Assembly (NCBI GenBank): GCA_025454255.1
Contig: JALOOU010000017.1
Coordinates: 1 to 58,256 of the forward strand
Origin: Desulfobacterales bacterium
GTDB taxonomy: Bacteria; Desulfobacterota; Desulfobacteria; Desulfobacterales; SpSt-501
Reading direction: 5' to 3'
Length of the DNA: 58,256 nucleotides
Shown: piece by piece, positions 15,400-23,664 of the stretch
How the letters are laid out: each line of letters opens with the position of its first letter
How positions within the stretch are numbered: the first letter of the stretch is position 1
Translations under genes and position numbers: made by a program
Notes under the pieces: generated by a model
What the model saw: only the letters and a program-made list of their open reading frames with translations
The model's database searches: none
What the model was told of the DNA's origin: nothing

Positions 15400-16221
15400 A
15401 TGGAAAAACTCATCATCACCGCGGCGGTCACCGGGTCGCTGCCCACGAAGAAGAAAACCCCCTATGTGCCCATCACCCCCGCCGAGATTATTGAGGCCGG
15501 GGTGCGCTGCGAGCAGGCCGGGGCGGCCGTCATCCATGTGCACGCCCGCAACCCGGAGGATGAGTCGCCGGCGACCGAATTCAGGCTCTTCGAGGAGATC
15601 TACCGCGGTCTTAGGGAGCGCACGAAGCTCGTTGTCCAGATCTCGACCGGCGGCCGGGCGGGCATGGCCTACGAGCAGAGAAGCGAGCGGCTCACGCTCG
15701 CGCCGGAGATGGCCAGCCTCACCACCGGCTCGGTGAACTTCGCCGACTCGGTCTATGCCAACAGCCCGCAGCTGATCGAGCGGCTTGCCCGCGATATGAA
15801 AATCCACGGCATCAAGCCGGAGATGGAGATCTTCGACGTGAGCATGATCCGCAGCGCCGTGGAGCTCGCGGAGAGGGGGCTGGCGGAGCCGCCGCTGCAC
15901 TTCGACTTCGTGATGGGGCTCAAAGGCGCCATCCCCGCCACGATCGAAAACCTGGTCCACCTCAAGAACAGCATCCCGCCGGGCGCCACCTGGACCGTGG
16001 CCGGCGTCGGAGCGGCCCAGCTGGTGATGAACACCCATGCGATCCTGATGGGCGGGCACGTGCGCATCGGCCTGGAGGACAACATCTATTACCGCAAGGG
16101 CGAGTTGGCGCCCAACGAGCGCTTCGTCGAGCGCATGGCGGGGCTTGCGGCCGAATTCGGCCGCGAGGTTGCGACGCCGGAGGAGGCGCGGCGGATCATG
16201 CACCTCAAACGATCGGGCTGA
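15400..16221 (+). CDS. BKACE-family protein (3-keto-5-aminohexanoate cleavage enzyme-like, DUF849)
   Basis: 273-aa TIM-barrel enzyme of the beta-keto acid cleavage family, which condenses a beta-keto acid with acetyl-CoA to give acetoacetate and a CoA ester. Visible motifs: the metal-binding AAVIHVHARN (H46, H48), VVQISTGG, SLTTGSVNF, FDFVMGLKGAIPAT, and GGHVRIGLEDNIYY near the C-terminus. GAGGTG five bases before ATG 15400 fixes the start; an upstream ATG in frame (15286) lies before the promoter. Classic KCE acts in lysine fermentation, but the family is broad. Being next to the amino acid transporter suggests amino acid or keto acid catabolism. Confidence 0.9.
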   Translation: MEKLIITAAVTGSLPTKKKTPYVPITPAEIIEAGVRCEQAGAAVIHVHARNPEDESPATEFRLFEEIYRGLRERTKLVVQISTGGRAGMAYEQRSERLTLAPEMASLTTGSVNFADSVYANSPQLIERLARDMKIHGIKPEMEIFDVSMIRSAVELAERGLAEPPLHFDFVMGLKGAIPATIENLVHLKNSIPPGATWTVAGVGAAQLVMNTHAILMGGHVRIGLEDNIYYRKGELAPNERFVERMAGLAAEFGREVATPEEARRIMHLKRSG

Positions 16222-16229
16222 TGGCGCTT

Positions 16230-16463
16230 TCAGCCGCCTTCCATGGGCGGGAAGAGGGTGACCTCGTCGCCGTCGGCGAGAAGGGCCGCGGCCTCCGCGC
16301 GGCGGCCGTTGACGAGCAGCACCGCTTGGACCGCCGGTGGAATTCGCAAGGCGGAAAGGAGGTCGGCGGCCGTGGCCCCGCCGGGCAGAGACACCTCGGC
16401 CGGCCTCTGGCCGGCGGGGGCGTAGTCGCGCAAATTGGCGAACAGGTTGACCGTGATCTTCAT
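16230..16463 (-). CDS. MoaD/ThiS-family small sulfur carrier
   Basis: 77-aa ubiquitin-fold protein (MKITVNLFANLRDYAPAG...) ending in the diagnostic Gly-Gly (FPPMEGG), the site of thiocarboxylation. It lies 33 bp downstream of the aldehyde ferredoxin oxidoreductase gene, a pairing common for tungsten enzymes. This suggests it supplies sulfur for that enzyme's pterin cofactor. It is convergent with the BKACE gene, 8 bp apart. Confidence 0.85.
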   Translation of the reverse strand: MKITVNLFANLRDYAPAGQRPAEVSLPGGATAADLLSALRIPPAVQAVLLVNGRRAEAAALLADGDEVTLFPPMEGG

Positions 16464-16496
16464 CGGGTCGGCGGCAATCCATCCGGGGTCAGCCGA

Positions 16497-18326
16497 TTAC
16501 AGCAGGCCCAACTCCTTCAGTTTGGCTTCGCAGGGACCCCCCCCCGCGCTCCAGCCCCGCAGCTCGTAGTAGGGGCCGAGCATCTCCTCCAGCCGGCAGA
16601 CCATGCCCTTTGCCGGGCCGCTCGGCATGGGCTCGGATACGATGCGCGGCGGCAGGCGATCGTCGCCGCGGGTGAACCCGGCGGCCAGGAGAAAAAGCCG
16701 CTCGGCGTTGAAGATGCGCTCCCCGGCCCGCTCGACCTCCTCGGGCGTGTAGCCCGCGCCGGTGGCTGCGTTCAGGAGCTCGGTGATGCCGACCGGCTTC
16801 ACCATCAGGTTCTGCTCGACCAGGTAGCGCACGCTGAAAAAGACGCACAGGCCGGCCGCGTCGATCACGCAGAAAAGGTCCTGCCACTTGGCCACCAGCG
16901 GCGGCTTGTCGGTCCAGGTGTGCGGGTCCACGCTGGTGGGCACCCCGAGCAGCTCGAAGTAGGCCGGGTCCCCGCGCATGTGGGAGCCGCCGATCGGAGA
17001 GGTGGCGTAGGCCAGGCCCATGCCCTGCTCCCCGCGCGGGTCGTAGCCGGCAAAATCCAGCCCCTTGGCGACCATGGCGAGCTCCGGCCGCCCATACCGA
17101 GTGGCGAGCCTCAGGCTGCCCTCGGCCAGGACATCCCCGAACCCCTCGCGCCGGGCGGTCAGGCGCACGAGCTCGACCAGCGCCTGCCCGTCGCCCCAGC
17201 GCAGCGGCATCCCGGTCTCGGACTCTTTCAGGAGGCCCTTTTCGTAGAGCTCCATCGCGCAGGCGATGGTGGAACCCATGCTGATCGTGTCCAGGCCGAG
17301 CTCGTTGCACTCGTAGTTCGCCTTGGTGAGGGCCGCGAGGTCGTCCACCCCGCAGTCCGACCCCAGCGCGTAGACGGTTTCATATTCCGGGCCCTCGCCC
17401 TCCCCGGCGAAGGGCCCGTCCGGGATTCGGGTCACGCGGCCGCAGGCGATAGGGCAGCTGAAGCAGGGTTTGGCGCGCAGGAGGTACTTGCGGGTGAGGG
17501 TCTCGCCGTAGATCGACTCCCAGCCCTCAAAGGTGCCCTGCTGGAAGTTGCGGGTGGGGAACACCCCGTGGGATTGGGTCCCGACCACGGTGATGGCCGT
17601 GCCGTGGGTTCTCAGGGGCGGCGGGTTGTCCTTGGTCTTGGCCTTGAACGCATCGCGGTAGCGGGCATTGGCGGCCTTGAAGCCCGCCGGGTCGGCGAGC
17701 GCCACCTCGCCCTCGCCGCGCACCACCACGGCCTTCAGGTTTTTGGCGCCCATGACGGCGCCCACCCCGGCGCGGCCGGCGGCGCGGTCGCGGTCGTTCA
17801 TGATGGCGGCGAAGAGCACGCGGCGCTCCCCGGCCGGCCCGATTACGGCGGTCTTGGCCTTTTCGTCGGTCTCGCGCCGCAGGGCCTCGTCGGTCTGGTG
17901 CGTGGTTAGGCCCCAAAGATGGCCGGCCGGCCGCAACTCGGCCCTGCCGCGGTCTACCCAGAGATAGACCGGCCGCTCGGCGCGGCCCTCGAAGAGGATG
18001 GCGTCGATCCCGCTCTTTTTCAGCTCCGCGGGGAAGTTCCCGCCGGAGTTTGAGCAGGTGATGGCGCCGGTGAGGGGCGACTTGGTGGTCACGACGTAGC
18101 GGGCGCCCGTGGGCGCTGCGGTCCCGGTCAAAGGGCCGGCGGCCATGATGAGCGTGTTGAAGGGCCCGAGAGGGTCGCACCTCGGGTCAACCTCTTTTCT
18201 CAGGTAGTAGATGCCGAAGCCGCGCGCGCCGATGTAGCTGCGGGCCACGCGGGGGTCCAATTTCTCGGTTGCGATCGTGCCGCGGGTCAGGTCCACTCTC
18301 AGGATGGTGCCGCACCAGCCATGCAT
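16497..18326 (-). CDS. aor: Tungsten-type aldehyde:ferredoxin oxidoreductase
   Basis: 609-aa cytoplasmic enzyme that reversibly oxidises aldehydes to acids with ferredoxin, using a bis-pterin tungsten cofactor and one [4Fe-4S] cluster. The start MHGWCGTILRVDLTRGTI has a strong GGAGG site before ATG 18326; a longer open frame to 18794 is spurious. Visible: GPLTGTAAPTGARYVVTTKSPLTGAI, GRAGVGAVMGAKNLKAV, the cluster ligands C-x2-C-x3-C in CFSCPIACGRV with the fourth Cys in GSDCGVDD, and AGYDPRGEQGMGLAYATSPIG. Length is normal. The MoaD-like gene follows. Confidence 0.93.
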   Translation of the reverse strand: MHGWCGTILRVDLTRGTIATEKLDPRVARSYIGARGFGIYYLRKEVDPRCDPLGPFNTLIMAAGPLTGTAAPTGARYVVTTKSPLTGAITCSNSGGNFPAELKKSGIDAILFEGRAERPVYLWVDRGRAELRPAGHLWGLTTHQTDEALRRETDEKAKTAVIGPAGERRVLFAAIMNDRDRAAGRAGVGAVMGAKNLKAVVVRGEGEVALADPAGFKAANARYRDAFKAKTKDNPPPLRTHGTAITVVGTQSHGVFPTRNFQQGTFEGWESIYGETLTRKYLLRAKPCFSCPIACGRVTRIPDGPFAGEGEGPEYETVYALGSDCGVDDLAALTKANYECNELGLDTISMGSTIACAMELYEKGLLKESETGMPLRWGDGQALVELVRLTARREGFGDVLAEGSLRLATRYGRPELAMVAKGLDFAGYDPRGEQGMGLAYATSPIGGSHMRGDPAYFELLGVPTSVDPHTWTDKPPLVAKWQDLFCVIDAAGLCVFFSVRYLVEQNLMVKPVGITELLNAATGAGYTPEEVERAGERIFNAERLFLLAAGFTRGDDRLPPRIVSEPMPSGPAKGMVCRLEEMLGPYYELRGWSAGGGPCEAKLKELGLL

Positions 18327-18375
18327 CGGAAAACCTCCTTGATATAAACGCCGGAAGAGTTTGGGGGCACCCGAC

Positions 18376-18404
18376 CCATAACGCGAACGGAGCGCTTTTG
18401 TCAA
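18376..18404 (-). promoter_or_regulatory. Putative promoter of the AOR gene
   Basis: On the - strand a perfect -35 TTGACA, a 17-bp spacer and a weak -10 TTATGG, 50 bp upstream of ATG 18326. Confidence 0.4.
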
Positions 18405-18479
18405 AAGGCCGTTTTCAGGTAGAGCTTGAATTCGATGCCGTTTCAGTGTTTGATACGCTCTGAGAAGGCAGGTGCAAGC

Positions 18480-18875
18480 ATGGGAGAGTGGATCCCTTTC
18501 GAGGAGGGGCGCTACCGCGCCGAGCGGGTGCTGCTGCTGGCCGGGGAGGAGCGGGCGGTCGCGGTCGAGGACGCCGTCATCGACGTGGCCGCAGGCCCCG
18601 CCGGGCGCCGGCGCCTGCAGGGCCGGGGGCGGGTGCAGAACGAGCTCGTGGTGCGCCTGCTCGATGAGTCCGAAGAGCTGGATGTTCTCCTGGACCTGGG
18701 CGGCGAGTTCAAATATCGAATGCGCCGCCCCGCGATTCAAGGCGGCAAGGTGTTTTCGCCGGGTGTCCAGTCTTTCATCGTCTTTGCGCCGCAAACGCCC
18801 TGGGAGCAGCTCTCCGAGGAAAAATTCAATTCTCTAACGAACCGGGTCCGTATCCTGGACGGGGCGCAGGAGTGA
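18480..18875 (+). CDS. Unknown 131-aa protein
   Basis: Not recognised. It starts MGEWIPFEEGRYRAERVLLLAGEERAV, is predicted soluble, has no cysteines and looks beta-rich (VLLDLGGEFKYRMRRPAIQGGKVFSPGVQSF). A longer frame starts at 18426; ATG 18480 was chosen because the residues before it look random. It is divergent from the AOR gene, and its last 50 bp overlap the convergent SHOCT membrane protein gene. Confidence 0.5.
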   Translation: MGEWIPFEEGRYRAERVLLLAGEERAVAVEDAVIDVAAGPAGRRRLQGRGRVQNELVVRLLDESEELDVLLDLGGEFKYRMRRPAIQGGKVFSPGVQSFIVFAPQTPWEQLSEEKFNSLTNRVRILDGAQE

Positions 18876-19350
18876 GAATGGCGGCCTTTGCGCGTTTGAA
18901 CTCATCGGCCGTGATGAGGTCTTTTTCGACCAGCTGGGCCAACTGGGCCAGCTCCCGCATGCGCTGGGCTTCCGCTTCCTCGAGCAGCGGCGGGGGCCCG
19001 GCCGCCCGCGGCAGATCGGGGCCCGCATGGGGGCGGTTGAAGGTGATCGACGCCAGCCCGCCCAGCAAACGGATCTCCGTGGTCCCGCCGGCCATGATCG
19101 GCGCGCCGCGGAGCTCCTGCGCCATCTGCCGGCCCCCGGCTCTGATCCGGCGGTAGACCAGCGCGGCGAAAAGGCCGCCCGCTGCCAGGCCGCCCAACAG
19201 GATCCAGGCCCAGTAGCGCGCCAGCCCGCCGAAAAAAATGACCAGAAGCCCGATGAGGGCGATGACGACCACATGCAGGCCGATGATCAGGTGCGCCAGC
19301 AAAACGCCTTTGAGGAGCTCGGCGCCGGTGTTTGATTTTTCCGCGTTCAT
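18826..19350 (-). CDS. Membrane protein with C-terminal SHOCT-like domain
   Basis: 174 aa: two hydrophobic segments near residues 15-42 and 47-65 (LLAHLIIGLHVVVIALIGLLVIFF and YWAWILLGGLAAGGLFAALV), then a soluble tail. The tail has a short SHOCT-type motif near the end (LAQLVEKDLITADEFKRAKAAIL), a small helical hairpin found at the ends of many unrelated membrane proteins. Function unknown. Convergent overlap with the preceding gene is 50 bp. Confidence 0.65.
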   Translation of the reverse strand: MNAEKSNTGAELLKGVLLAHLIIGLHVVVIALIGLLVIFFGGLARYWAWILLGGLAAGGLFAALVYRRIRAGGRQMAQELRGAPIMAGGTTEIRLLGGLASITFNRPHAGPDLPRAAGPPPLLEEAEAQRMRELAQLAQLVEKDLITADEFKRAKAAILTPAPRPGYGPGSLEN

Positions 19351-19411
19351 AAGTGCATTTTAACTCAAGTCGGCGGTTTTGTCACCGCCGGCCGCGAGGG
19401 ACCGAAAAGGC

Positions 19412-20701
19412 ATGCGTTATCCCGCATTCATCGAGACGGATTTGGAGTTTCCCGAGTTCTGCCGGGTGCGGATGCGCTTCCGGGCGGAGCAGATCAAGGA
19501 TCTCCCCGCGGCGGTGAACCGCGAGATGGATTCCGTTTTGCCGGCCAGCGGCATCCGCGCCGGCGACCGGGTCGCCGTCGGTGTGGGCAGCCGCGGGATC
19601 GACCAGCTCGGGGTCATCGTCCGAGCGGTCTGCAAGCGGATCAAGGCGCTGGGGGCGCAGCCGCTGATCGTTCCCGCCATGGGCAGCCACGGCGGCGCCA
19701 CGGCCGAGGGCCAGGCCGCCGTGCTGCAGCGGCTGGGCGTCACGGCGGAGAGCTGCGGTGCGCCGGTGGTCTCCTCCATGGAGGTGGAGCGGATCGGCAC
19801 CGTGCTCGGCGAGGTACCGCTGTACTTTTCCCGCGATGCGCTCGCGGCCGACCACTGCCTGGTCATCAACCGCATCAAACCCCACACCAAGTTCATCGGG
19901 CCGGCCGAAAGCGGCATCCTCAAGATGCTCTGCATCGGCATGGGCAAGCACCAGGGGGCGGTCGCCTACCACACCTGGGCGATGAAGCACGGCTTTTTTC
20001 CGCTGCTGGAGGTGATGGGGCAGGCGATCGCCGCCGCCGCGAATTTCCGCTTCGGGCTGGCCGTGGTCGAAAATGCCTACGACAGAGTGCTGGCCGTCGC
20101 CGGGGTGCCGGCCGACCGGATTCTCGCCGAGGAGACGCGGCTGAACGCCTTGGCCAAGGCCAATATGCCGCGGCTGCCGTTCACCGACCTGGATGTGCTG
20201 GTGGTGGAGCGGATCGGCAAGGAGATCAGCGGCTCCGGCATGGACCCGAACGTCACCGGCCGGGCGTACGATCTGATGGAGAGCGATTTTTCGGCTAGGC
20301 TGAAGGCCAAGCGGGTGGTCATTCTCAACCTGTCGGCCAAGACCGGCGGCAACGCCATCGGCATGGGCAACGCCGACATCATCACCGAGAAGGTCTTCCA
20401 GGCGCTCGACTACGAGGCCACCCTCATGAATGCGCTGACGAGCCTCTCCCTGCACAAGGCCTTCATCCCGGTGCGCCTGCCCAACGACCAAAAGGCCATC
20501 CAGGCCGCTCTGACCACCATCGGGCCGACGCCGGCCTCCGCGTCGCGGGTCGTCGTCATCCGCGACACGCTGCACCTTGCCGAGTTCTGGGCCAGCCGGG
20601 CCTTGCGGGCGGATCTGGCGGGCGCGGCCGAGGCCGAGATCGTCGCGACTGGGCGCCTGCGCTTCGACGCCTCCGGGAACCTGATGCCGCTTTGGGACTG
20701 A
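19412..20701 (+). CDS. LarA-like (lactate racemase N-terminal domain, DUF2088) protein
   Basis: 429 aa. It resembles the LarA superfamily of nickel-pincer-cofactor isomerases in its N-terminal half: RVAVGVGSRGIDQLGVIVRAVCKRIKALGAQPLIVPAMGSHGGATAEGQAAVLQRLG. A conserved central segment NRIKPHTKFIGPAESGILKMLCIGMGKHQGA and LNLSAKTGGNAIGMGNADIITEKVF follow. It is not a typical lactate racemase; the substrate is unknown and no larBCE cofactor genes are in the window. The ATG at 19412 is chosen over a TTG at 19379. Confidence 0.7.
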   Translation: MRYPAFIETDLEFPEFCRVRMRFRAEQIKDLPAAVNREMDSVLPASGIRAGDRVAVGVGSRGIDQLGVIVRAVCKRIKALGAQPLIVPAMGSHGGATAEGQAAVLQRLGVTAESCGAPVVSSMEVERIGTVLGEVPLYFSRDALAADHCLVINRIKPHTKFIGPAESGILKMLCIGMGKHQGAVAYHTWAMKHGFFPLLEVMGQAIAAAANFRFGLAVVENAYDRVLAVAGVPADRILAEETRLNALAKANMPRLPFTDLDVLVVERIGKEISGSGMDPNVTGRAYDLMESDFSARLKAKRVVILNLSAKTGGNAIGMGNADIITEKVFQALDYEATLMNALTSLSLHKAFIPVRLPNDQKAIQAALTTIGPTPASASRVVVIRDTLHLAEFWASRALRADLAGAAEAEIVATGRLRFDASGNLMPLWD

Positions 20702-20712
20702 TTCCGGAGCGA

Positions 20713-21182
20713 TCAGAACGACAAGAACTCCATCTGCTGGATGGCCTCGCGCTGACGGCGGGCGTTCAAAGGGAAGACCGGCTCGGGCGGCTCCTCACCC
20801 TCGATCTCCATCTCCAGATTGGCAAGCCTGGAGATGGGCAGGTAGTAGAAGGAGATCTTCAGCTTGCCCGACGTCTGGTAGTGCTTGAGCTTGATGCGGG
20901 TCTCCTCGGCCTTCCAGGAGTGCGTGGTCAGATCCCCCCGGCTCTCGCGGATGATGCGGGGGATCCCGTACTTGTGCTGCACATAGCTCCTGATCTGGCT
21001 GAAGGCGTCGATGCCCTCCATGTGCACGTAGACGGCGAAAAGCTTATCGTCGAAGTAGCCGTAGCGGCGGCGCTGCCCCAACGGGCGTCCAGAAAGCCTA
21101 TGCCCAAGTCGTTGGCGCCAGCGGGTGCGGCGATAGACCAGAGGATCAGGGCGGCCAGAAGGGGCTTCGTCAAGGGTTTCAT
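20713..21182 (-). pseudogene. Small secreted protein, frameshifted
   Basis: The frame from ATG 21182 begins with a Sec signal peptide (MKPLTKPLLAALILWSIAAPAGA, then NDLGIGFLDARWG). It is lost at a run of four G/C bases around 21075-21079 and resumes in the next frame as QRRRYGYFDDKLFAVYVHMEGIDAF... to the stop at 20713. Restoring one base gives a continuous secreted protein of about 156 aa. Its fold is unknown; YYLPISRLANLEME near the end suggests a periplasmic or lipid-facing protein. It lies 14 bp after the GhrA-like gene, so they share an operon. A sequencing error in the homopolymer is as likely as real inactivation. Confidence 0.75.
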
Positions 21183-21196
21183 GGAGGCGCTCCTTT

Positions 21197-22126
21197 TCAG
21201 TAGCCTTTGTCGATGTCGATGGCGTTGAGCGGGGCCTGCCCCGCGCGGACCCGGCGAAAGTTTTCGATGATCTGGGGTGCCACGGCCGCCGGGTAGGTGT
21301 GGCTGGCGCTGTGGGGCGTGACGACGATGCGCGGGTGGTTCCAGAAAGGGTGCGATTCCGGCAGCGGCTCGGTGCGAAACACGTCCAGGCAGGCGCCCGC
21401 GAGGTGGCCGCTGTCGAGAGCCGCCAGCAGGTCCTCCTCGACCAGGTGGTCGCCGCGGGCTGCGTTGATGAGGTAGGCGTCGGCCGGCAGCCGCGAAAAC
21501 ACCCGCCGGTCGAGAATGCCTTGTGTGGCCGGAGTGAGCGGCAGCAGGCAGACCAGAATGTCGGTCCGGGAGAGAAACTCATCGAGCCGCTCCGCGCCGG
21601 CCAAACAGCTGACCCCGGCCACCTCTTTCGGGGTTCGACTCCAGCCGGCCACTGGAAAGCCCAGCAGGCGCAGCTTGGCGGCGGCATCCCGGCCGAGGGT
21701 CCCCAGGCCCATGATCCCCACGCGCACCTCAGGGGCGTGCAGGGGGCGCCGCGGCCGCCACACCCTTTGGGACTGGTCCTGCCGGAAGAGGTCGAAGCGC
21801 CGGGTGTGGTTCAGAACCGCCGCGATCACGTATTCGCTCATGGCGCGGGTCATCCCCTCGTCGACCAGGCGCGCGACCGGGACCCCGGGCGGCAGGCCGG
21901 GGTCCCTCAGGATATGGTCGACGCCGAAGCCCAGGGAGGCGATGCACTTCAGGTTCGGATAGTTGCGAAGCTCTCCCAGGGGATGTTTCCAGCACAAGAC
22001 GAGCTCGATCTCCTCCCGCGGGCCGGTTTCGGGCCACACCCGCAAATCGACCTCCGGGCCCTGCATCCGCAGGTGTTTGATCCAGGAGCTCGCTTTCAGC
22101 CCAGGGGCCAGAAAGAGCATTGCCAT
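21197..22126 (-). CDS. D-2-hydroxyacid dehydrogenase, GhrA type
   Basis: 309-aa NAD(P)-dependent reductase of the glyoxylate/hydroxypyruvate type. Visible: the Rossmann motif VGIMGLGTLGRDAAAKL near 140, the catalytic Arg in INAARGDHLVEEDLLAAL, Glu in DVFRTEPLPESHPFW and His in VVTPHSASHTYP. ASLGFGVDHIL near the N-terminus is also typical of GhrA. The exact substrate is uncertain. Confidence 0.88.
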   Translation of the reverse strand: MAMLFLAPGLKASSWIKHLRMQGPEVDLRVWPETGPREEIELVLCWKHPLGELRNYPNLKCIASLGFGVDHILRDPGLPPGVPVARLVDEGMTRAMSEYVIAAVLNHTRRFDLFRQDQSQRVWRPRRPLHAPEVRVGIMGLGTLGRDAAAKLRLLGFPVAGWSRTPKEVAGVSCLAGAERLDEFLSRTDILVCLLPLTPATQGILDRRVFSRLPADAYLINAARGDHLVEEDLLAALDSGHLAGACLDVFRTEPLPESHPFWNHPRIVVTPHSASHTYPAAVAPQIIENFRRVRAGQAPLNAIDIDKGY

Positions 22127-22256
22127 TTGCGTTTCCCATCTGCAGCCGGCGGGGGCGCCGCCGCACGCCGCCGTGCCGCCTTGTCGTTTCGGTCTTGGAG
22201 CGGGTCGGTTGCCAGGACCCTACCACGAAAGCCGGGCGGAGCCAAAGGGTTGAAAG

Positions 22257-23354
22257 TCAAAAAAACAGCGTGTCCCCGTGCTTCCAGTCCACCAGCCGAT
22301 CCTGCAGCCCTTCCTGCTGCATGGCGGCGCGGATGTGCCGGGGCGGGAAGTGAACCGGTTCGTCCCCCAGCTTGAAGGTGCCCCAGTGCACGATGGCCAG
22401 CCGCTTGGCCCCCAGCTCGCGGAAGGCTCTGACGGTCTCCTCCGGGCCGATGTGGCTCTGGGCCATGAACCAGCGCGGCTCGTAGGCACCCAGGTTGATG
22501 ACGGCCAGGTCGATGTCGTATTCGCGGCCGATCTGCTCGAAGCCGTCGAAATAGGCCGTGTCGCCGGAAACATAGATCGTCGGGCCGGCGGCGGTGCGAA
22601 TCAGATACGATCCCCACAGGGCCAGGTTGGGGCCCGCCACGGGGTTGCGCATGGTCCAGTGGTTGCAGGGCAGCAGAGTGATTTCGCGCCCCGAGCCGTG
22701 AAGGCTCTGGTACCAGTCCAACTCGGTGCGATGGTGCCGACCGATTTCTGCGAGCATCCGGCCATAGCCCAACGGGCTGAGCACATGGGTGCGTTGGGGC
22801 AGGGCTGATAGCGAGGGGACGTCGAGGTGATCGAAATGGCCGTGGGTCAGCAGCACCTGGTCGACGGATGGCATCGCGCTCACATCGAAGGTAAGCGGGC
22901 TGAAGTCCCGCATGAACCAGAAAATCTCCGCAAAGACGGGGTCGATCAGGAGACGGTGGCCGCCGTCGTTGACCATGAGGCCGGCGTGCTTGAGGTAGGT
23001 GAGGGAGAGACCCTTATCGGCTCGAAGCGGCTCCCAGTCGACGGAAACCGGAGTGATCGGCTGGTGGTCCAGCTCGTCGCGAAATCGGTTGCGGTGAAAG
23101 AGCTTCCAGGAGAGCACTTTCAACAGCCGGCCGCTGCGGTCGAAGCTGAACGGGTTGATGAAGCGGCCATCGCCGTGATGCTGCCTGAAGCGGGCAATGT
23201 CGCGCAGGTTGCGGCCGTCCAGGGGCCGGTAGTGCGGCCGCGACCCCGGCGCGTCGTCGGCGAGCGCCGCCGAAACCCCCGGCGGCAGGACGCTGGCCGC
23301 GATGGCGGCCTTGGCGATGTTCAGCAAAGTGTCGATGAATCGGCGTCGGTTCAT
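22257..23354 (-). CDS. Metallo-beta-lactamase-fold hydrolase, UlaG/NAPE-PLD-like
   Basis: 365 aa. It begins MNRRRFIDTLLNIAKAAIAASVLPPGVSAALA, an arginine-rich leader that could be a Tat signal (RRRFI), so the enzyme may be exported. The metal site is visible as THGHFDHLD (HxHxDH) with later ligands in LPCNHW, SGDTAYFDGF and VHWGTFKL. The C-terminal part (VHFPPRHIRAAMQQEGL) is as in NAPE-PLD/UlaG-like hydrolases. Substrate unknown. It lies 130 bp upstream of the GhrA-like gene on the same strand. Confidence 0.85.
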   Translation of the reverse strand: MNRRRFIDTLLNIAKAAIAASVLPPGVSAALADDAPGSRPHYRPLDGRNLRDIARFRQHHGDGRFINPFSFDRSGRLLKVLSWKLFHRNRFRDELDHQPITPVSVDWEPLRADKGLSLTYLKHAGLMVNDGGHRLLIDPVFAEIFWFMRDFSPLTFDVSAMPSVDQVLLTHGHFDHLDVPSLSALPQRTHVLSPLGYGRMLAEIGRHHRTELDWYQSLHGSGREITLLPCNHWTMRNPVAGPNLALWGSYLIRTAAGPTIYVSGDTAYFDGFEQIGREYDIDLAVINLGAYEPRWFMAQSHIGPEETVRAFRELGAKRLAIVHWGTFKLGDEPVHFPPRHIRAAMQQEGLQDRLVDWKHGDTLFF

Positions 23355-23664
23355 GGAGGCAGAATAATCATTGATCGCGGCAAGCCAAGCAGGCGCCGCT
23401 CCCGGTCAAGGCGCCCCGTGAAGGCGGGTGTTCCCCGATCCGTCGTGATGAGGGTTGGCTGTCACGTGCAGAAAAACGAGGGCGCAGCGGAAAACACGAT
23501 GGCCGTAGTCGCCTTGGGAGTGGATGTGCTGTGCATGCGTGGACGGCCTCGCAGAGTGCGCCTATATCAAGGCACGCGAATCCGGAGGAGCGAGGCGTGC
23601 TTTTCGCACGCTGCAGCGACGAGGGACGAAGCGTAACGCAGATATTGGACGATCTGCGAGGACG
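23355..23664. other. Gene-free region with hairpin
   Basis: 310 bp without a convincing gene. It holds a perfect 6-bp stem-loop GCGTGC-ttttc-GCACGC at 23595-23611, within a purine-rich stretch ending before the AMP nucleosidase stop. It could act as a terminator or belong to a dispersed intergenic repeat; neither can be shown from this window. Confidence 0.35.

Noticed and set aside
18327..18794. N-terminal extension of AOR
   Set aside because: It is antisense to another gene and lies upstream of a strong GGAGG-ATG start and a promoter.
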